A DNA stretch of 64,000 bases from Mycobacterium marseillense (GCF_010731675.1 NZ_AP022584.1:5423850-5487849); one strand, 5' to 3'. Counted from the first letter of the stretch, positions 41,439 through 53,079 are shown. The notes: generated from the sequence alone by a model not told the origin. A program made the numbers and translations.

Positions 41439-44087
41439 GTGACCGCCAGCCGCAGCCCCGCCACCGACCTGCCCAAGTCGTGGGATCCCGCTGCGGCCGA
41501 AAGCGCGATCTACGAGAAGTGGGTCGACGCCGGATACTTCGCGGCGGACCCGACCAGCGCCAAGCCCGGCTATTCGATCGTGCTGCCGCCGCCAAACGTG
41601 ACCGGCAGCCTGCACATGGGTCACGCGCTCGAACACACCATGATGGACGCCCTGACCCGCCGCAAGCGGATGCAGGGGTACGAGGTGTTGTGGCAGCCGG
41701 GCATGGACCACGCCGGCATCGCCACGCAGAGCGTGGTGGAAAAGCAGCTCGCGCTCGACGGCAAGACCAAAGAGGACTTCGGCCGGGAGTTGTTCGTCGA
41801 GAAGGTCTGGGACTGGAAGCGCGAGTCCGGCGGCGCCATCGGCGGTCAGATGCGCCGGCTCGGCGACGGGGTCGACTGGAGCCGCGACCGCTTCACCATG
41901 GACGAGGGCCTGTCGCGGGCGGTCCGCACGATCTTCAAACGGCTCTACGACGCCGGGCTGATCTATCAGGCCGAGCGGCTGGTCAACTGGTCGCCGGTGC
42001 TGCAGACCGCCATTTCGGACATCGAGGTCGACTATCTCGACGTCGAGGGCGAGCTGGTGTCGTTCCGGTACGGCTCGCTCGACGACGCGCAGCCGCACAT
42101 CGTGGTCGCCACCACCCGGGTCGAGACGATGCTGGGCGACACCGCGATCGCCGTGCACCCGGACGACGCGCGTTACCGCCACCTGGTCGGCACCACGCTG
42201 CCGCATCCCTTCGTCGACCGCGAACTGGTCGTCGTCGCCGACGAACACGTCGACCCCGAATTCGGCACCGGCGCAGTCAAAGTCACGCCCGCGCACGACC
42301 CCAACGACTTCGAGATCGGGCTGCGGCACGGGTTGCCGATGATCTCGATCCTGGACACCAAGGGCCGAATCGTCGACACCGGAACGCAATTCGACGGGAT
42401 GGACCGCTTCGAGGCCCGCGTCGCGGTGCGCGAGGCGCTGGCCGCCGAGGGCCGTGTCGTCGAGGAGAAGCGGCCGTACCTGCACAGCGTCGGGCACTCC
42501 GAGCGCAGCGGCGAACCGATCGAGCCGCGGCTGTCGCTGCAGTGGTTTGTCCGGGTTGAGTCGCTGGCCAAGGCGGCCGGTGATGCGGTGCGCAACGGCG
42601 ACACCGTGATTCACCCGGCCAGCCTGGAGCCGCGGTGGTTCGCCTGGGTCGACGACATGCGCGACTGGACGATCTCGCGGCAGCTGTGGTGGGGTCACCG
42701 CATCCCGATCTGGTACGGCCCCAACGGCGAACAGGTGTGCGTGGGTCCCGACGAGACGCCGCCGGAGGGCTGGGAGCAGGACCCCGACGTGCTGGACACC
42801 TGGTTCTCCTCGGCGCTGTGGCCGTTTTCCACCCTAGGCTGGCCGGACAAGACCCCCGAGCTCGAAAAGTTCTATCCGACAAGCGTTCTGGTCACCGGCT
42901 ACGACATCTTGTTCTTCTGGGTGGCCCGGATGATGATGTTCGGCACCTTCGTGGGTGACGACGACGCCATCACCCTGGACGGCCGCCGCGGCCCGCAGGT
43001 GCCGTTCACCGACGTCTTCCTGCACGGCCTGATCCGCGACGAGTCCGGCCGCAAGATGAGCAAGTCCAAAGGCAACGTCATCGACCCGCTGGACTGGGTG
43101 GAGCTCTTCGGCGCCGACGCCCTGCGGTTCACGCTCGCCCGCGGCGCCAGCCCCGGCGGCGACCTGGCAATCGGCGAGGACCACGTCCGGGCGTCGCGCA
43201 ATTTCTGCACCAAGCTGTTCAACGCCACCCGCTACGCGTTGCTCAACGGCGCGCAACTGGCGCCCCTGCCCCCGACGACCGAACTCACCGATGCCGACCG
43301 CTGGATCCTCGGACGACTCGAAGAGGTTCGCGCGGAAGTCGATTCGGCGTTCGATAACTACGAGTTCAGCCGCGCCTGCGAAGCGCTCTACCACTTCGCC
43401 TGGGACGAATTCTGCGACTGGTACGTCGAATTGGCCAAGACGCAACTGGCCGAGGGGGTCGCCCACACCACGGCCGTGCTGGCCGCGACGCTGGACACCC
43501 TGCTGCGCCTGCTGCACCCGGTGATCCCCTTCATCACCGAGGCGCTGTGGCAGGCGCTGACCGACAACGAGACCCTGGTGCTGGCCGAGTGGCCGCAGCC
43601 GTCCGGGATAGAGCTGGATCAGGTTGCCGCGCAACGGGTTACCGACATGCAGAAGCTGGTTACCGAGGTGCGCCGGTTCCGCAGCGACCAGGGGCTGGCC
43701 GACCGGCAGAAGGTGCCCGCCCGGATGGCCGGTGTGGAGGAATCCGATCTGGGCACCCAGGTGAGCGCGGTGACGTCGCTGGCGTGGCTCACCGTCGCCG
43801 GGCCGGAGTTCCGCCCGTCGGCGTCGGTGGAAGTCAGGCTGAGCGGCGGCACCGTCGTCGTCGAACTGGACACCTCGGGCACCATCGACGTCGCCGCCGA
43901 GCGTCGCCGGCTGGAAAAAGATCTGGCCGCGGCACACAAGGAGCTGGCATCGACCACCGCCAAATTGGCCAACGAGGACTTCTTGGGCAAGGCCCCGCCA
44001 AACGTCGTCGACAAGATCCGGGACCGTCAACGCCTGGCCCAGGAGGAGACCGAGCGGATCAACGCGCGGCTAGCCGGGCTGGCATGA
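41439..44087 (+). CDS. valS: Valyl-tRNA synthetase
   Basis: 882 residues, class I synthetase. HIGH signature as [15 protein letters not shown] (about residues 48-62) and KMSKS as [11 protein letters not shown] (about 538-548). An editing domain lies between, and the C-terminal coiled-coil arm typical of ValRS is visible ([19 protein letters not shown]). It charges tRNA-Val. Stop overlaps the folC ATG by four bases. Confidence 0.96.
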   Translation: MTASRSPATDLPKSWDPAAAESAIYEKWVDAGYFAADPTSAKPGYSIVLPPPNVTGSLHMGHALEHTMMDALTRRKRMQGYEVLWQPGMDHAGIATQSVVEKQLALDGKTKEDFGRELFVEKVWDWKRESGGAIGGQMRRLGDGVDWSRDRFTMDEGLSRAVRTIFKRLYDAGLIYQAERLVNWSPVLQTAISDIEVDYLDVEGELVSFRYGSLDDAQPHIVVATTRVETMLGDTAIAVHPDDARYRHLVGTTLPHPFVDRELVVVADEHVDPEFGTGAVKVTPAHDPNDFEIGLRHGLPMISILDTKGRIVDTGTQFDGMDRFEARVAVREALAAEGRVVEEKRPYLHSVGHSERSGEPIEPRLSLQWFVRVESLAKAAGDAVRNGDTVIHPASLEPRWFAWVDDMRDWTISRQLWWGHRIPIWYGPNGEQVCVGPDETPPEGWEQDPDVLDTWFSSALWPFSTLGWPDKTPELEKFYPTSVLVTGYDILFFWVARMMMFGTFVGDDDAITLDGRRGPQVPFTDVFLHGLIRDESGRKMSKSKGNVIDPLDWVELFGADALRFTLARGASPGGDLAIGEDHVRASRNFCTKLFNATRYALLNGAQLAPLPPTTELTDADRWILGRLEEVRAEVDSAFDNYEFSRACEALYHFAWDEFCDWYVELAKTQLAEGVAHTTAVLAATLDTLLRLLHPVIPFITEALWQALTDNETLVLAEWPQPSGIELDQVAAQRVTDMQKLVTEVRRFRSDQGLADRQKVPARMAGVEESDLGTQVSAVTSLAWLTVAGPEFRPSASVEVRLSGGTVVVELDTSGTIDVAAERRRLEKDLAAAHKELASTTAKLANEDFLGKAPPNVVDKIRDRQRLAQEETERINARLAGLA

Positions 44088-45541
44088 CGGAGCCACCCGA
44101 GTGGGCTGAGGACCCCGACGTTCCCGGCGCGCTTCCCGCCCCCGACCCCACCCCCGACGAGATCGCAGCCCTGCTGCAGGTCGAGCACCTGCTCGACCAG
44201 CGCTGGCCCGAAACCAAGATCGAGCCGAGCCTGACCCGGATCAGCGCCCTGATGGATCTGCTGGGCTCACCGCAGCTGGCCTACCCGTCGATCCATGTCG
44301 CGGGCACCAACGGCAAGACCTCGGTGGCCCGGATGATCGACGCGCTGATCACCGCGCTGCACCGGCGCACCGGGCGCACCACCAGCCCGCATCTGCAATC
44401 GGCGGTCGAGCGCATCTCGATCGATGCCAAGCCGATCAGCCCGGCGCAGTACGTCGCGACCTACCGCGAGATCGAGCCGTTCGTGCAGATGGTCGACGCC
44501 CAATCACAGGCCGCCGCCGGGCCCGCCATGAGCAAGTTCGAGGTGCTGACCGCAATGGCCTTCGCCGCGTTCGCCGACGCCCCCGTCGACGTCGCCGTGG
44601 TCGAAGTGGGGATGGGCGGACGCTGGGACGCTACCAACGTGATCAACGCCCCGGTGGCGGCCATCACCCCGATCGCCATCGACCACGTCGACTACCTCGG
44701 CGACGACCTCGCCGGCATCGCCGGGGAAAAGGCCGGCATCATTACCAGGGCCCCCGACGGCGCACCCGACACCGTCGCGGTCATCGCCCGCCAGGCACCC
44801 GAGGCGATGGAAGTGTTGTTGGCCCAAACCGTGCAAGCCGACGCCGCGGTGGCCCGCGAGGATTCGGAGTTCGCCGTGTTGGGCCGCCAGGTCGCGATCG
44901 GCGGACAGATGCTGCAGCTGCAGGGTCTCGGCGGAGTGTATTCCGACGTCTACCTCCCGCTGCACGGAGAACACCAGGCGCACAACGCGGCGCTGGCGCT
45001 GGCCGCCGTCGAGGCGTTCTTCGGCGCCGGCGCGCAGCGTCAGCTCGACGTCGAGGCGGTTCGCGCGGGTTTCGCCGCCGTCGCCAGCCCCGGCCGGCTG
45101 GAGCGGATGCGCAACGCGCCCACGGTGTTCATCGACGCCGCGCACAATCCGGCCGGCGCGGCCGCGCTGGCCCAGACGCTGGCCGGCGAATTCGACTTCC
45201 GCTACCTGGTCGGGGTGCTCAGCGTACTCACGGACAAGGACGTCGACGGCATCCTCGCCGCCCTGCAACCGGTGTTCGACGCCGTCGTGGTGACCCACAA
45301 CGGGTCGCCGCGGGCGCTCGACGTCGACTCGCTGGCCCTGGCGGCGCGCGAGACGTTCGGGCCTGACCGGGTGAGCACCGCCGAGACCCTGCGCGACGCC
45401 ATCGACGTCGCGACCGCGCTGGTCGACGACGCCGCGCTCGACGGGGACGCCGAGGACTTCTCGGGGACCGGGATCGTCATCACCGGCTCGGTCGTCACGG
45501 CCGGCGCGGCGCGGACCCTGTTCGGGCGTGATCCGCAGTGA
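44084..45541 (+). CDS. folC: Folylpolyglutamate synthase / dihydrofolate synthase
   Basis: 485 residues. Mur-ligase-type ATP site [14 protein letters not shown] (about residues 69-82), folate-binding [26 protein letters not shown] (metal/carbamate region), and C-terminal domain with [11 protein letters not shown]. It adds glutamates to folates. Coupled by overlaps to valS before it and the DUF4233 gene after it. Confidence 0.94.
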   Translation: MTEPPEWAEDPDVPGALPAPDPTPDEIAALLQVEHLLDQRWPETKIEPSLTRISALMDLLGSPQLAYPSIHVAGTNGKTSVARMIDALITALHRRTGRTTSPHLQSAVERISIDAKPISPAQYVATYREIEPFVQMVDAQSQAAAGPAMSKFEVLTAMAFAAFADAPVDVAVVEVGMGGRWDATNVINAPVAAITPIAIDHVDYLGDDLAGIAGEKAGIITRAPDGAPDTVAVIARQAPEAMEVLLAQTVQADAAVAREDSEFAVLGRQVAIGGQMLQLQGLGGVYSDVYLPLHGEHQAHNAALALAAVEAFFGAGAQRQLDVEAVRAGFAAVASPGRLERMRNAPTVFIDAAHNPAGAAALAQTLAGEFDFRYLVGVLSVLTDKDVDGILAALQPVFDAVVVTHNGSPRALDVDSLALAARETFGPDRVSTAETLRDAIDVATALVDDAALDGDAEDFSGTGIVITGSVVTAGAARTLFGRDPQ

Positions 45542-45888
45542 CCGACCAGGACCGGCCCGACCCCTGGCGCAGCTTCGGCGCGGTGATGGCCCTGACGCTG
45601 TTTCTGGAAGCGATCGTGGTGCTGCTGGCGATCCCGGTGGTGGGTGCGGTCGGTGGCGGCCTGACGACGGCGTCGCTGACCTACCTGATCGGCTTGGCCG
45701 TGCTGCTGATCCTGATGGGCGGGGTGCAGCGCAAACCGTGGGCCATCTGGGCCAACCTCGGCGTTCAGGTGATCCTCCTCGCGGGCTTCGCGGTCTATCC
45801 CGGTGTGGGGTTCATCGGCGTGCTGTTCACCGGGCTGTGGGGTTTGATCGCCTACTTCCGGGCTGAGGTTCGGCGCCGTCAGCAGTGA
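45538..45888 (+). CDS. DUF4233 membrane protein (Rv2446c-like)
   Basis: 116 residues starting with GTG inside GTGA shared with the folC stop. About four hydrophobic helices: [20 protein letters not shown], the [16 protein letters not shown] segment, [19 protein letters not shown] and [19 protein letters not shown]. No catalytic motif. It always seems to accompany folC in actinobacteria; function unknown. Confidence 0.8.
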   Translation: MTDQDRPDPWRSFGAVMALTLFLEAIVVLLAIPVVGAVGGGLTTASLTYLIGLAVLLILMGGVQRKPWAIWANLGVQVILLAGFAVYPGVGFIGVLFTGLWGLIAYFRAEVRRRQQ

Positions 45889-45928
45889 GGACGGCGGCGC
45901 TCACCCGCCGCGTTCGCACCTGGTTATG

Positions 45929-45934
45929 TACGCT
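45929..45934 (+). promoter_or_regulatory. -10 element (TACGCT) for leaderless ndk
   Basis: TANNNT hexamer seven bases before the ndk GTG at 45942, giving ndk a start independent of the valS operon. Confidence 0.45.
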
Positions 45935-45941
45935 GTCCGCC

Positions 45942-46352
45942 GTGACCGAACGGACATTGGTACTGATCAAGCCGGACGGCGTCCAGCGACAGCTGGTGGG
46001 GGAGATCATCGCCCGCATTGAGCGAAAAGGCCTCACCATCGCCGCGCTGGAACTCCGGCACGTCAGCCAAGATCTCGCCGCCCAGCATTACGCGGAACAT
46101 GAGGGCAAGCCCTTCTTCGAGTCGTTGCTGGAATTCATCACCTCGGGGCCCGTGGTCGCGGCCATCGTCGAGGGACCGCGGGCGATCGCGGCGTTTCGGC
46201 AGCTCGCAGGCGGTACCGACCCGGTCGAGAAGGCGATCCCGGGCACGATCCGCGGCGATCTCGGGCTGGAGACGCAGTTCAATCTCGTGCACGGCTCGGA
46301 TTCGATCGAGTCGGCCAAGCGGGAAATCGCGCTCTGGTTTCCCGGCGCCTGA
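45942..46352 (+). CDS. ndk: Nucleoside diphosphate kinase
   Basis: 136 residues, the standard size. [14 protein letters not shown] at the N-terminus and the phosphorylated histidine in NLVHGSDS (about His117). GTG start matches the known mycobacterial N-terminus. It balances NTP pools by ping-pong phosphotransfer; mycobacterial Ndk is also reported to be secreted and to act on host GTPases. Confidence 0.96.
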   Translation: MTERTLVLIKPDGVQRQLVGEIIARIERKGLTIAALELRHVSQDLAAQHYAEHEGKPFFESLLEFITSGPVVAAIVEGPRAIAAFRQLAGGTDPVEKAIPGTIRGDLGLETQFNLVHGSDSIESAKREIALWFPGA

Positions 46353-46354
46353 GC

Positions 46355-46371
46355 TGCGACGATCGGTCGCA
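46355..46371. terminator. Small hairpin after ndk
   Basis: TGCGAC-GATCG-GTCGCA, a 6-bp perfect stem beginning three bases after the ndk stop; a weak candidate for the ndk terminator. Confidence 0.4.
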
Positions 46372-46694
46372 CGCCGCGGCGCTGACCGGATCCGCCCCAG
46401 CCGGGCTTCCTCAGGTGTGGGTTGGCCGCCTACGTGATGTGGGATACTGATCTCGGGTGAACGTCGCCGGACCGGCGTCAGACACCCGAATGAAGACTTA
46501 GACAAGCGCGACCATAGCCCCGTCGCCTTGGTTCGCTGCATGTCAGGCCGTCATTCAGCACGGCGCCGAGTGGGTTCTAACCTGAGCCGCTCGGGGCGAG
46601 ACCATCACAAGCCCGGGAGAAGTGACCCGGGCCCATAGCGAAGCCCTCGCGTGGCCGCGTCGAAAAGACGCGCCCGGGGGCTTGAGGAGAATAC
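46372..46694 (+). promoter_or_regulatory. rne promoter and long 5' leader
   Basis: No gene is seen. A TTGGCC / GATACT pair (46422-46427, 46443-46448) with short spacing suggests a start near 46455, giving a leader of about 240 bases. The leader contains stems such as GCCCGGG/CCCGGGC (46610-46632 area). Long leaders are typical of rne genes, where RNase E can cleave its own message; that mechanism is only an analogy here. Confidence 0.4.
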
Positions 46695-49583
46695 GTGGTA
46701 GACGGTGCACCAACTGCAGACCCATCAGAAGAATCGACCCGGCCCGAGGAGTTGCCCGACCGGTTGAGGGTCCATTCGCTGGCCCGAACGCTGGGAACCA
46801 CCAGCAAGCGGGTGCTGGACGCGCTCAGCGAACTGGACGGGCGGATCCGCAGCGCACATTCCACCGTGGACCGCGCCGAGGCGGTGCGGGTGCGTGACCT
46901 GCTGGCCGCCCAACCCCAGGAACCCCCGGAAAATGCCGGCGATACGGCCGCCGAGGTCGTCGCCGCCGAAAACGCTGGCGAACCCGAATCCCGGCTGATG
47001 CTGGAAACCCCCGACAGTGCCGCCGAGCGGCCGCATTACATGCCGCTCTTCGTCGCGCCCCAGCCGCTCGACAGCGACGACGACAGCGGCAACGACGACG
47101 AGGGCGCTGACTCCGACGATTCCGACAGCGACAGCGACGACGACGAGGACCAGGCCGATCGGTCGCCGAACCGGCGCCGCCGTCGCGGTCGTCGGGGCCG
47201 CGGCCGCGGGCGCGGCGAGCAGGGCGGACCAGAGGGCAACGACGGCGACGACGACGAGGCGCCGGGCCGGGGCAAGAAGGGCGCCCAGTCCGACTCCGGT
47301 GATTCCGATGACGCCGACGACGAGGACTCCGACGACGGCGACGACTCCGATGGCGGTGACGACGGTTCGGCCGATGGCGGCAACCGCCGCCGCCGCAGGC
47401 GCCGGCGGCGCAAATCCGGATCGGGCGACGACAACGACGAGACGTCATCGCCCGACGATCCGCCGAACACGGTGGTGCACGAGCGGCCGCCCCGTAGCGG
47501 CAAGAGCGGCGGCGCAGATGACTCCGCCAGCTCGAACAACGAGATCAAAGGCATCAACGGCTCGACGCGCCTGGAGGCCAAGCGGCAACGGCGCCGGGAT
47601 GGCCGCGACGCCGGACGCCGCCGCCCGCCGGTGCTGACCGAGGCGGAATTCCTGGCCCGCCGCGAGGCCGTCGAGCGCGTCATGGTCGTCCGCGACCGCG
47701 TCCGCAGCGAGCCGCCGCACCAGGGCTCGCGGTATACCCAGATCGCGGTTCTCGAGGACGGCATCGTCGTCGAGCACTTCGTCACCTCGGCCGCGTCGGC
47801 CTCCCTGGTGGGCAACATCTACCTCGGCATCGTGCAGAACGTGCTGCCCTCGATGGAGGCGGCCTTCGTCGACATCGGCCGCGGCCGCAACGGCGTGCTC
47901 TACGCCGGCGAGGTCAACTGGGAAGCCGCCGGACTGGGCGGATCCGACCGCAAGATCGAACAGGCGCTCAAGCCCGGCGACTATGTCGTCGTCCAGGTCA
48001 GCAAGGACCCGGTCGGGCACAAGGGCGCGCGGCTCACCACCCAGGTGTCATTGGCGGGCCGCTACCTGGTCTACGTGCCGGGGGCGTCGTCGACAGGGAT
48101 CAGCCGCAAGCTGCCCGACACCGAACGCCAGCGGCTCAAGGAGATCCTGCGCGAGGTGGTGCCGTCCGACGCGGGGGTGATCATCCGGACCGCGTCCGAG
48201 GGCGTCAAGGAAGACGACATCCGCAACGACGTCACCCGCCTGCAGGAGCGCTGGAAGCAAATCGAGGCCAAGGCCATCGAGATCAAGGAGAAGGCCGCCG
48301 GCGCCGCCGTGGCCCTCTACGAAGAGCCCGACGTGCTGGTCAAGGTCATCCGTGACCTGTTCAACGAGGACTTCGCCGGCTTGGTGGTCTCCGGTGACGA
48401 GGCCTGGAACACCATCAACGAATACGTGAATTCCGTTGCGCCCGACCTGGTTTCGAAGCTGAGCAAGTACGAGCCGCCCGCCGGGCCGGACGGCTCGGGC
48501 GGACCGGACGTGTTCGCCGTGCACCGGATCGACGAGCAGCTGGCCAAGGCGATGGACCGCAAGGTCTGGCTGCCCTCGGGCGGCACCCTGGTGATCGACC
48601 GGACCGAGGCGATGACCGTGGTCGACGTCAACACCGGCAAGTTCACCGGCTCCGGGGGCAACCTCGAGCAGACCGTCACCAAGAACAACCTCGAGGCGGC
48701 CGAGGAGATCGTGCGCCAACTGCGGCTGCGCGACATCGGCGGCATCGTCGTCATCGACTTCATCGACATGGTGCTGGAATCCAACCGCGATCTGGTGCTG
48801 CGCCGGCTCACCGAGGCGCTGGCCCGCGACCGCACCCGCCATCAGGTGTCGGAGGTGACGTCGCTCGGTTTGGTGCAGCTGACCCGCAAGCGGTTGGGCA
48901 CCGGGCTGGTCGAGGCCTTCTCGACGTCGTGCCCGAACTGCGGAGGCCGCGGCATCTTGCTGCACACCGACCCGGTGGATTCGGCCCCGTCGAACGGCCG
49001 CAAGTCCGAGTCCGGGGGCCGCCGGGGCCGGCGCAAGAAGAACAAGGCCGAGGAGCCGGCGGTGGCCAAGGTGCCCGCCCACTCGCCCGGCGAGCACCCG
49101 ATGTTCAAGGCGATGGCGGCCGGTTCGTCGACGCAGGCCGCATCCGACGACGACGAATCCGACGAGGCCACCGAGGACGCCACCGACGAGTTCGACCGGA
49201 AGAAGCGGGCGCGCGACGAGGACGTCGCCGACACCGACCAAGAGGACTTCGACGACACCGACGAGGATGCGGACGACGACGACTCGGACGACGACTCGGA
49301 CGACTCGGATGACGACGACTCGGACGACGACGACTCGGACGACGACGACTCGGACGACTCGGATGACGACGACGACCTCGATGACGAGGAAGACCTGGGT
49401 GACGACGACGAGGATCTCGAGCTAGACGACGACGACCTGGACACCGAGGACTCCGACGATTCGGACGACTCGGACGGCGGGCAGGGTTCGGCTGCCGCGG
49501 GCCAGGGCGCTTCGGCCCCGTCTCGCCCCCGGCGCCGACGTGCGGCGGGCAGGCCCGCCGGACCGCCGATCCACGCGGACTGA
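46695..49583 (+). CDS. rne: Ribonuclease E/G family endoribonuclease
   Basis: 962 residues. The mycobacterial layout is clear: a low-complexity, acidic and arginine-rich N-terminal extension (to about 310), then the catalytic core. The core contains the S1 domain (YLGIVQNVLPSMEAAFVDIG), a 5'-sensor region, the DNase I-like domain with metal-binding aspartates (VDVNTGKFTG and VIDFIDM) and the Zn-link CPNCGGRG (about 753). The C-terminus is an extreme Asp/Ser run (about 815-945) ending in a basic patch. It cleaves single-stranded mRNA and rRNA precursors and scaffolds the degradosome. Confidence 0.95.
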   Translation: MVDGAPTADPSEESTRPEELPDRLRVHSLARTLGTTSKRVLDALSELDGRIRSAHSTVDRAEAVRVRDLLAAQPQEPPENAGDTAAEVVAAENAGEPESRLMLETPDSAAERPHYMPLFVAPQPLDSDDDSGNDDEGADSDDSDSDSDDDEDQADRSPNRRRRRGRRGRGRGRGEQGGPEGNDGDDDEAPGRGKKGAQSDSGDSDDADDEDSDDGDDSDGGDDGSADGGNRRRRRRRRRKSGSGDDNDETSSPDDPPNTVVHERPPRSGKSGGADDSASSNNEIKGINGSTRLEAKRQRRRDGRDAGRRRPPVLTEAEFLARREAVERVMVVRDRVRSEPPHQGSRYTQIAVLEDGIVVEHFVTSAASASLVGNIYLGIVQNVLPSMEAAFVDIGRGRNGVLYAGEVNWEAAGLGGSDRKIEQALKPGDYVVVQVSKDPVGHKGARLTTQVSLAGRYLVYVPGASSTGISRKLPDTERQRLKEILREVVPSDAGVIIRTASEGVKEDDIRNDVTRLQERWKQIEAKAIEIKEKAAGAAVALYEEPDVLVKVIRDLFNEDFAGLVVSGDEAWNTINEYVNSVAPDLVSKLSKYEPPAGPDGSGGPDVFAVHRIDEQLAKAMDRKVWLPSGGTLVIDRTEAMTVVDVNTGKFTGSGGNLEQTVTKNNLEAAEEIVRQLRLRDIGGIVVIDFIDMVLESNRDLVLRRLTEALARDRTRHQVSEVTSLGLVQLTRKRLGTGLVEAFSTSCPNCGGRGILLHTDPVDSAPSNGRKSESGGRRGRRKKNKAEEPAVAKVPAHSPGEHPMFKAMAAGSSTQAASDDDESDEATEDATDEFDRKKRARDEDVADTDQEDFDDTDEDADDDDSDDDSDDSDDDDSDDDDSDDDDSDDSDDDDDLDDEEDLGDDDEDLELDDDDLDTEDSDDSDDSDGGQGSAAAGQGASAPSRPRRRRAAGRPAGPPIHAD

Positions 49584-49609
49584 GCGCTGACAGCCAGGTC
49601 GTGTCCGGT

Positions 49610-49639
49610 TTGACCCTGTAGCCGCTGGTCACGTACCCT
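49610..49639 (+). promoter_or_regulatory. Housekeeping promoter for rplU-rpmA
   Basis: TTGACC (49610-49615), 18-base spacer, TACCCT (49634-49639): the best sigma-A-like promoter in the window. Transcription would begin near 49646 and leave a leader of about 150 bases before rplU, room for ribosomal-protein autoregulation, though no specific structure is recognised. Confidence 0.65.
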
Positions 49640-49797
49640 TGGACAGTTGTCGTCAGGCCGGGCGACTAAGCTTTGGCCGGCGGCAGCGGGACTCCCGGGG
49701 AATCGGCGCAGACCCGCAACCCAGACCCACCACGTGCACCGCGGCTGGTTCGCGCGCGACGCGCCGAGCAGCGGCTAGAAGAAGGAGCAGAGCAACG

Positions 49798-50109
49798 ATG
49801 GCGACCTACGCAATCGTCAAGACGGGCGGCAAGCAGTACAAGGTCGCCGTCGGGGACGTGGTCAAGGTCGAGAAGCTCGAGTCTGAGCCAGGTTCCAACG
49901 TGTCGCTGCCGGTCGCACTGGTGGTGGACGGCGCCAAGGTGACCACCGACGCGGCCGCGCTGGCCAAGGTCGCGGTCACCGGCGAGGTGCTCGAGCACAC
50001 CAAGGGCCCCAAGATCCGCATCCACAAGTTCAAGAACAAGACCGGCTACCACAAGCGTCAGGGCCACCGTCAGCAGCTGACGGTCCTGAAGGTCACCGGC
50101 ATCAAGTAG
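49798..50109 (+). CDS. rplU: 50S ribosomal protein L21
   Basis: 103 residues. Starts [16 protein letters not shown], the invariant L21 N-terminus; the C-terminal [14 protein letters not shown] segment binds 23S rRNA. AGAAGGAG precedes the ATG. Followed 13 bases later by rpmA. Confidence 0.97.
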   Translation: MATYAIVKTGGKQYKVAVGDVVKVEKLESEPGSNVSLPVALVVDGAKVTTDAAALAKVAVTGEVLEHTKGPKIRIHKFKNKTGYHKRQGHRQQLTVLKVTGIK

Positions 50110-50122
50110 TAAAGGCGAAGAC

Positions 50123-50389
50123 ATGGCACACAAGAAGGGCGCTTCCAGCTCGCGCAACGGTCGCGATTCCGCCGCACAGCGGCTGGGTGTGAAGCGATTC
50201 GGCGGCCAGGTCGTCAAGGCCGGCGAGATCATCGTTCGCCAGCGCGGCACCAAGTTCCACCCGGGCGTCGGTGTCGGGCGCGGCGGCGACGACACGTTGT
50301 TCGCCAAGGAAGCCGGCGCCGTCGAATTCGGAATCAAGCGCGGCCGCAAGACCGTCAACATCGTCGCGGCCGGGCAAAGCACCGACTGA
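50123..50389 (+). CDS. rpmA: 50S ribosomal protein L27
   Basis: 88 residues. [15 protein letters not shown] at the N-terminus reaches toward the peptidyl-transferase centre; the remainder ([17 protein letters not shown] and [11 protein letters not shown]) is the conserved beta-barrel. No Firmicute-type cleaved leader is present. Confidence 0.97.
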   Translation: MAHKKGASSSRNGRDSAAQRLGVKRFGGQVVKAGEIIVRQRGTKFHPGVGVGRGGDDTLFAKEAGAVEFGIKRGRKTVNIVAAGQSTD

Positions 50390-50394
50390 GCGCC

Positions 50395-50452
50395 CCGAGC
50401 GTGCACCCACTGCGATAATTCGAGGCAATTCTCGCAGTAGCCGCATGCTCGG
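50395..50452. terminator. Long interrupted hairpin between rpmA and obg
   Basis: Outer arms CCGAGCGTGC (50395-50404) and GCATGCTCGG (50443-50452) pair with one wobble. Inner arms ACTGCGA (50409-50415) and TCGCAGT (50432-50438) pair perfectly, and a short AATT pair lies inside. It has the same GAGCGT plus CTGCGA/TCGCAG plan as the element at 31815-31874. It may attenuate read-through from the ribosomal-protein genes into obg. Confidence 0.6.
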
Positions 50453-50479
50453 CGAGCGAGACGGGTGAGAGGACCCACG

Positions 50480-51979
50480 ATGCCTCGGTTCGTCGACCGC
50501 GTCGTCATCCATGCGCGCGCCGGTTCCGGGGGCAATGGTTGCGCCTCGGTCCATCGCGAGAAGTTCAAGCCGTTGGGCGGTCCCGACGGCGGCAACGGCG
50601 GACGCGGCGGCAGCATCGTCTTCGTCGTCGATCCCCAGGTTCACACCCTGCTGGACTTCCATTTCCATCCGCACGTCACCGCGCCGTCCGGCAAGCAGGG
50701 GATGGGCAGCAACCGCGACGGCGCCGCCGGTGCCGACCTGGAAGTCAAGGTCCCCGACGGCACCGTCGTCCTCGATGAGGACGGCAGGCTGCTGGCCGAC
50801 CTGGTCGGCGCGGGCACCCGCTTCGAAGCCGCCGCCGGTGGTCGCGGCGGGCTGGGCAACGCCGCGCTCGCCTCGCGCGCACGCAAGGCTCCCGGGTTTG
50901 CGCTGCTGGGCGAACAGGGCCAGACCCGTGACCTGACGCTGGAGCTCAAGACCGTCGCCGATGCCGGCCTGATCGGCTTCCCGTCGGCCGGCAAGTCGTC
51001 GCTGGTGTCCACCATCTCGGCGGCCAAACCCAAGATCGCCGACTACCCGTTCACCACGCTGGTGCCCAACCTCGGCGTGGTGTCGGCGGGCGAGCACACC
51101 TTCACCGTCGCCGACGTGCCCGGTCTGATCCCCGGCGCCTCGCAGGGCCGCGGCCTGGGCCTGGACTTCCTGCGGCACATCGAGCGATGCGCCGTGCTGG
51201 TGCATGTCGTCGACTGCGCCACCGCCGAGCCCGGCCGGGACCCGATCTCCGATATCGACGCATTGGAGGCCGAGCTCGCCGCGTATACGCCCACGCTGCA
51301 AGGGGATGCCACGCTGGGTGATCTCGCCGAGCGGCCCCGCGCGGTGGTGCTCAACAAGATCGACGTCCCCGAGGCGCGCGAACTCGCCGAGTTCGTCCTC
51401 GACGAGATCGCCGAGCGCGGTTGGCCGGTGTTCCTCGTGTCGACGGTCGCGCGTGAAGGTTTGCAGGCATTGATCTTTGGGCTGTGGAAGATGATCGCGG
51501 AATACAAGGCCGCCCAGCCGGAGATCGTGCCGCGCCGCCCGGTGATCCGGCCGGTCCCCATCGACGACAGCGGTTTTCGCGTTGAGCCGGACCCGGAGCA
51601 GCCGGGTGCCTTCGTGGTCAGCGGTGCGCGGCCCGAACGCTGGGTGCGCCAGACCAACTTCGACAACGACGAGGCGGTGGGGTATCTCGGCGACCGCCTG
51701 GCGCGCCTCGGGGTTGAGGAGGAATTGCTGCGGCTGGGTGCCCGCCCGGGATGCGAAGTGACCATCGGCGAAATGACGTTCGATTGGGAGCCGCAAACGC
51801 CTGCGGGACAACAGGTTGCGCTGTCGGGCAGGGGGACCGACGCGCGCCTCGAGCGCAGCGAGCGCGTCGGCGCCGCGGAGCGCAAGGCCGCCCGCCGGCA
51901 GCGGCGCGCCGGCGACGATGCAGAGCGCGGCGATGCCGAGGAGCGGCGCAGAACCAGAGAGCGCGGTGAGGAGTCGTGA
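50480..51979 (+). CDS. obg: GTPase Obg/CgtA
   Basis: 499 residues. The N-terminal glycine-rich Obg fold ([24 protein letters not shown]) occupies about residues 1-158. The G domain has [10 protein letters not shown] (G1), DVPGL (G3) and NKID (G4). The OCT domain follows and then a basic/acidic tail (about 450-499). It is an essential ribosome-assembly and stress GTPase; the rplU-rpmA-obg order is near universal. ATG at 50480 with GAGAGGA upstream is preferred to a GTG five codons earlier. Confidence 0.95.
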   Translation: MPRFVDRVVIHARAGSGGNGCASVHREKFKPLGGPDGGNGGRGGSIVFVVDPQVHTLLDFHFHPHVTAPSGKQGMGSNRDGAAGADLEVKVPDGTVVLDEDGRLLADLVGAGTRFEAAAGGRGGLGNAALASRARKAPGFALLGEQGQTRDLTLELKTVADAGLIGFPSAGKSSLVSTISAAKPKIADYPFTTLVPNLGVVSAGEHTFTVADVPGLIPGASQGRGLGLDFLRHIERCAVLVHVVDCATAEPGRDPISDIDALEAELAAYTPTLQGDATLGDLAERPRAVVLNKIDVPEARELAEFVLDEIAERGWPVFLVSTVAREGLQALIFGLWKMIAEYKAAQPEIVPRRPVIRPVPIDDSGFRVEPDPEQPGAFVVSGARPERWVRQTNFDNDEAVGYLGDRLARLGVEEELLRLGARPGCEVTIGEMTFDWEPQTPAGQQVALSGRGTDARLERSERVGAAERKAARRQRRAGDDAERGDAEERRRTRERGEES

Positions 51980-53079
51980 CCGCCCAGCGCGACGCGATCC
52001 GGAAGGCGCGCAGCCTGGTGGTCAAGGTGGGCACCAACGCGTTGACCACCGAGGCCGGGGTGTTCGACGCCGGCCGGCTGGCCGGCCTCGCCGACGCGAT
52101 CGAGGCGCGGATGAAGGCGGGCACCGACGTCGTCATCGTGTCCTCCGGTGCCATCGCCGCCGGCATCGAGCCGCTGGGATTGTCCCGTCGCCCCAGGGAT
52201 TTGGCGACGAAGCAGGCCGCAGCCAGCGTCGGTCAGGTCGCACTGGTGAATTCCTGGAGCGCGGCGTTCGGCCGCTACGGCCGCACGGTCGGGCAGGTGC
52301 TGCTCAGCGCGCACGACATCTCGATGCGCGCCCAGCACACCAACGCTCAGCGCACGCTGGACCGACTGCGGGCACTGCATGCGGTGGCGATCGTCAACGA
52401 GAACGACACGGTGGCCACCAACGAGATCCGGTTCGGCGACAACGACCGGCTTTCGGCGCTGGTGGCGCACCTGATCGGCGCCGAGGCGCTGGTGTTGTTG
52501 TCCGACATCGACGGGCTGTACAACTCCGATCCGCGCAAAACCCAAGGCGCGCAGTTCATTCCGGAGGTATCGGGGTCGGCGGACCTGGTCGACGTGATCG
52601 CCGGGCCCGGCAGCGATCTGGGTACCGGCGGCATGACCTCGAAGATGTCGTCGGCGCTGCTGGCCGCCGACGCCGGCGTGCCGGTGCTGCTGGCCGCGGC
52701 GGCCGACGCCGCGACCGCGCTCACCGACGCGTCGGTCGGCACGGTCTTCGCCGCGCGCCCGGCGCGGATGTCGGCGCGGCGGTTCTGGGTGCGATACGCC
52801 GCGGAGGCGGCCGGCGCGCTGACGCTCGATGAAGGGGCGGTGCGCGCCGTCGTCGGGCAGCGCCGCTCGCTGCTGCCCGCGGGGATCACCGCGGTATCCG
52901 GCCGGTTCTTCGGCGGCGACGTCGTCGAATTGCGGGGGCCGGACGCGGCGATGGTGGCCCGCGGCGTGGTCGCCTACGACGTGACCGAACTCCTCACCAT
53001 GATGGGCCGCTCCACCAGCGAGCTGCCCGGCGACCTGCGCAGGCCCGCCGTGCACGCCGACGACCTGGTGGCGGTGTAA
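51976..53079 (+). CDS. proB: Glutamate 5-kinase
   Basis: 367 residues, GTG start inside GTGA shared with the obg stop. Amino-acid-kinase domain: [23 protein letters not shown], and [17 protein letters not shown]. The C-terminal PUA domain starts near residue 280. It performs the first step of proline synthesis and is feedback-inhibited by proline in the family. Its partner proA lies at the right edge of the window. Confidence 0.95.
   Translation: MTAQRDAIRKARSLVVKVGTNALTTEAGVFDAGRLAGLADAIEARMKAGTDVVIVSSGAIAAGIEPLGLSRRPRDLATKQAAASVGQVALVNSWSAAFGRYGRTVGQVLLSAHDISMRAQHTNAQRTLDRLRALHAVAIVNENDTVATNEIRFGDNDRLSALVAHLIGAEALVLLSDIDGLYNSDPRKTQGAQFIPEVSGSADLVDVIAGPGSDLGTGGMTSKMSSALLAADAGVPVLLAAAADAATALTDASVGTVFAARPARMSARRFWVRYAAEAAGALTLDEGAVRAVVGQRRSLLPAGITAVSGRFFGGDVVELRGPDAAMVARGVVAYDVTELLTMMGRSTSELPGDLRRPAVHADDLVAV

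Noticed and set aside
50102-53055. Two long minus-strand frames opposite obg and proB
   Set aside because: Both overlap highly conserved housekeeping genes and show only shadow composition.
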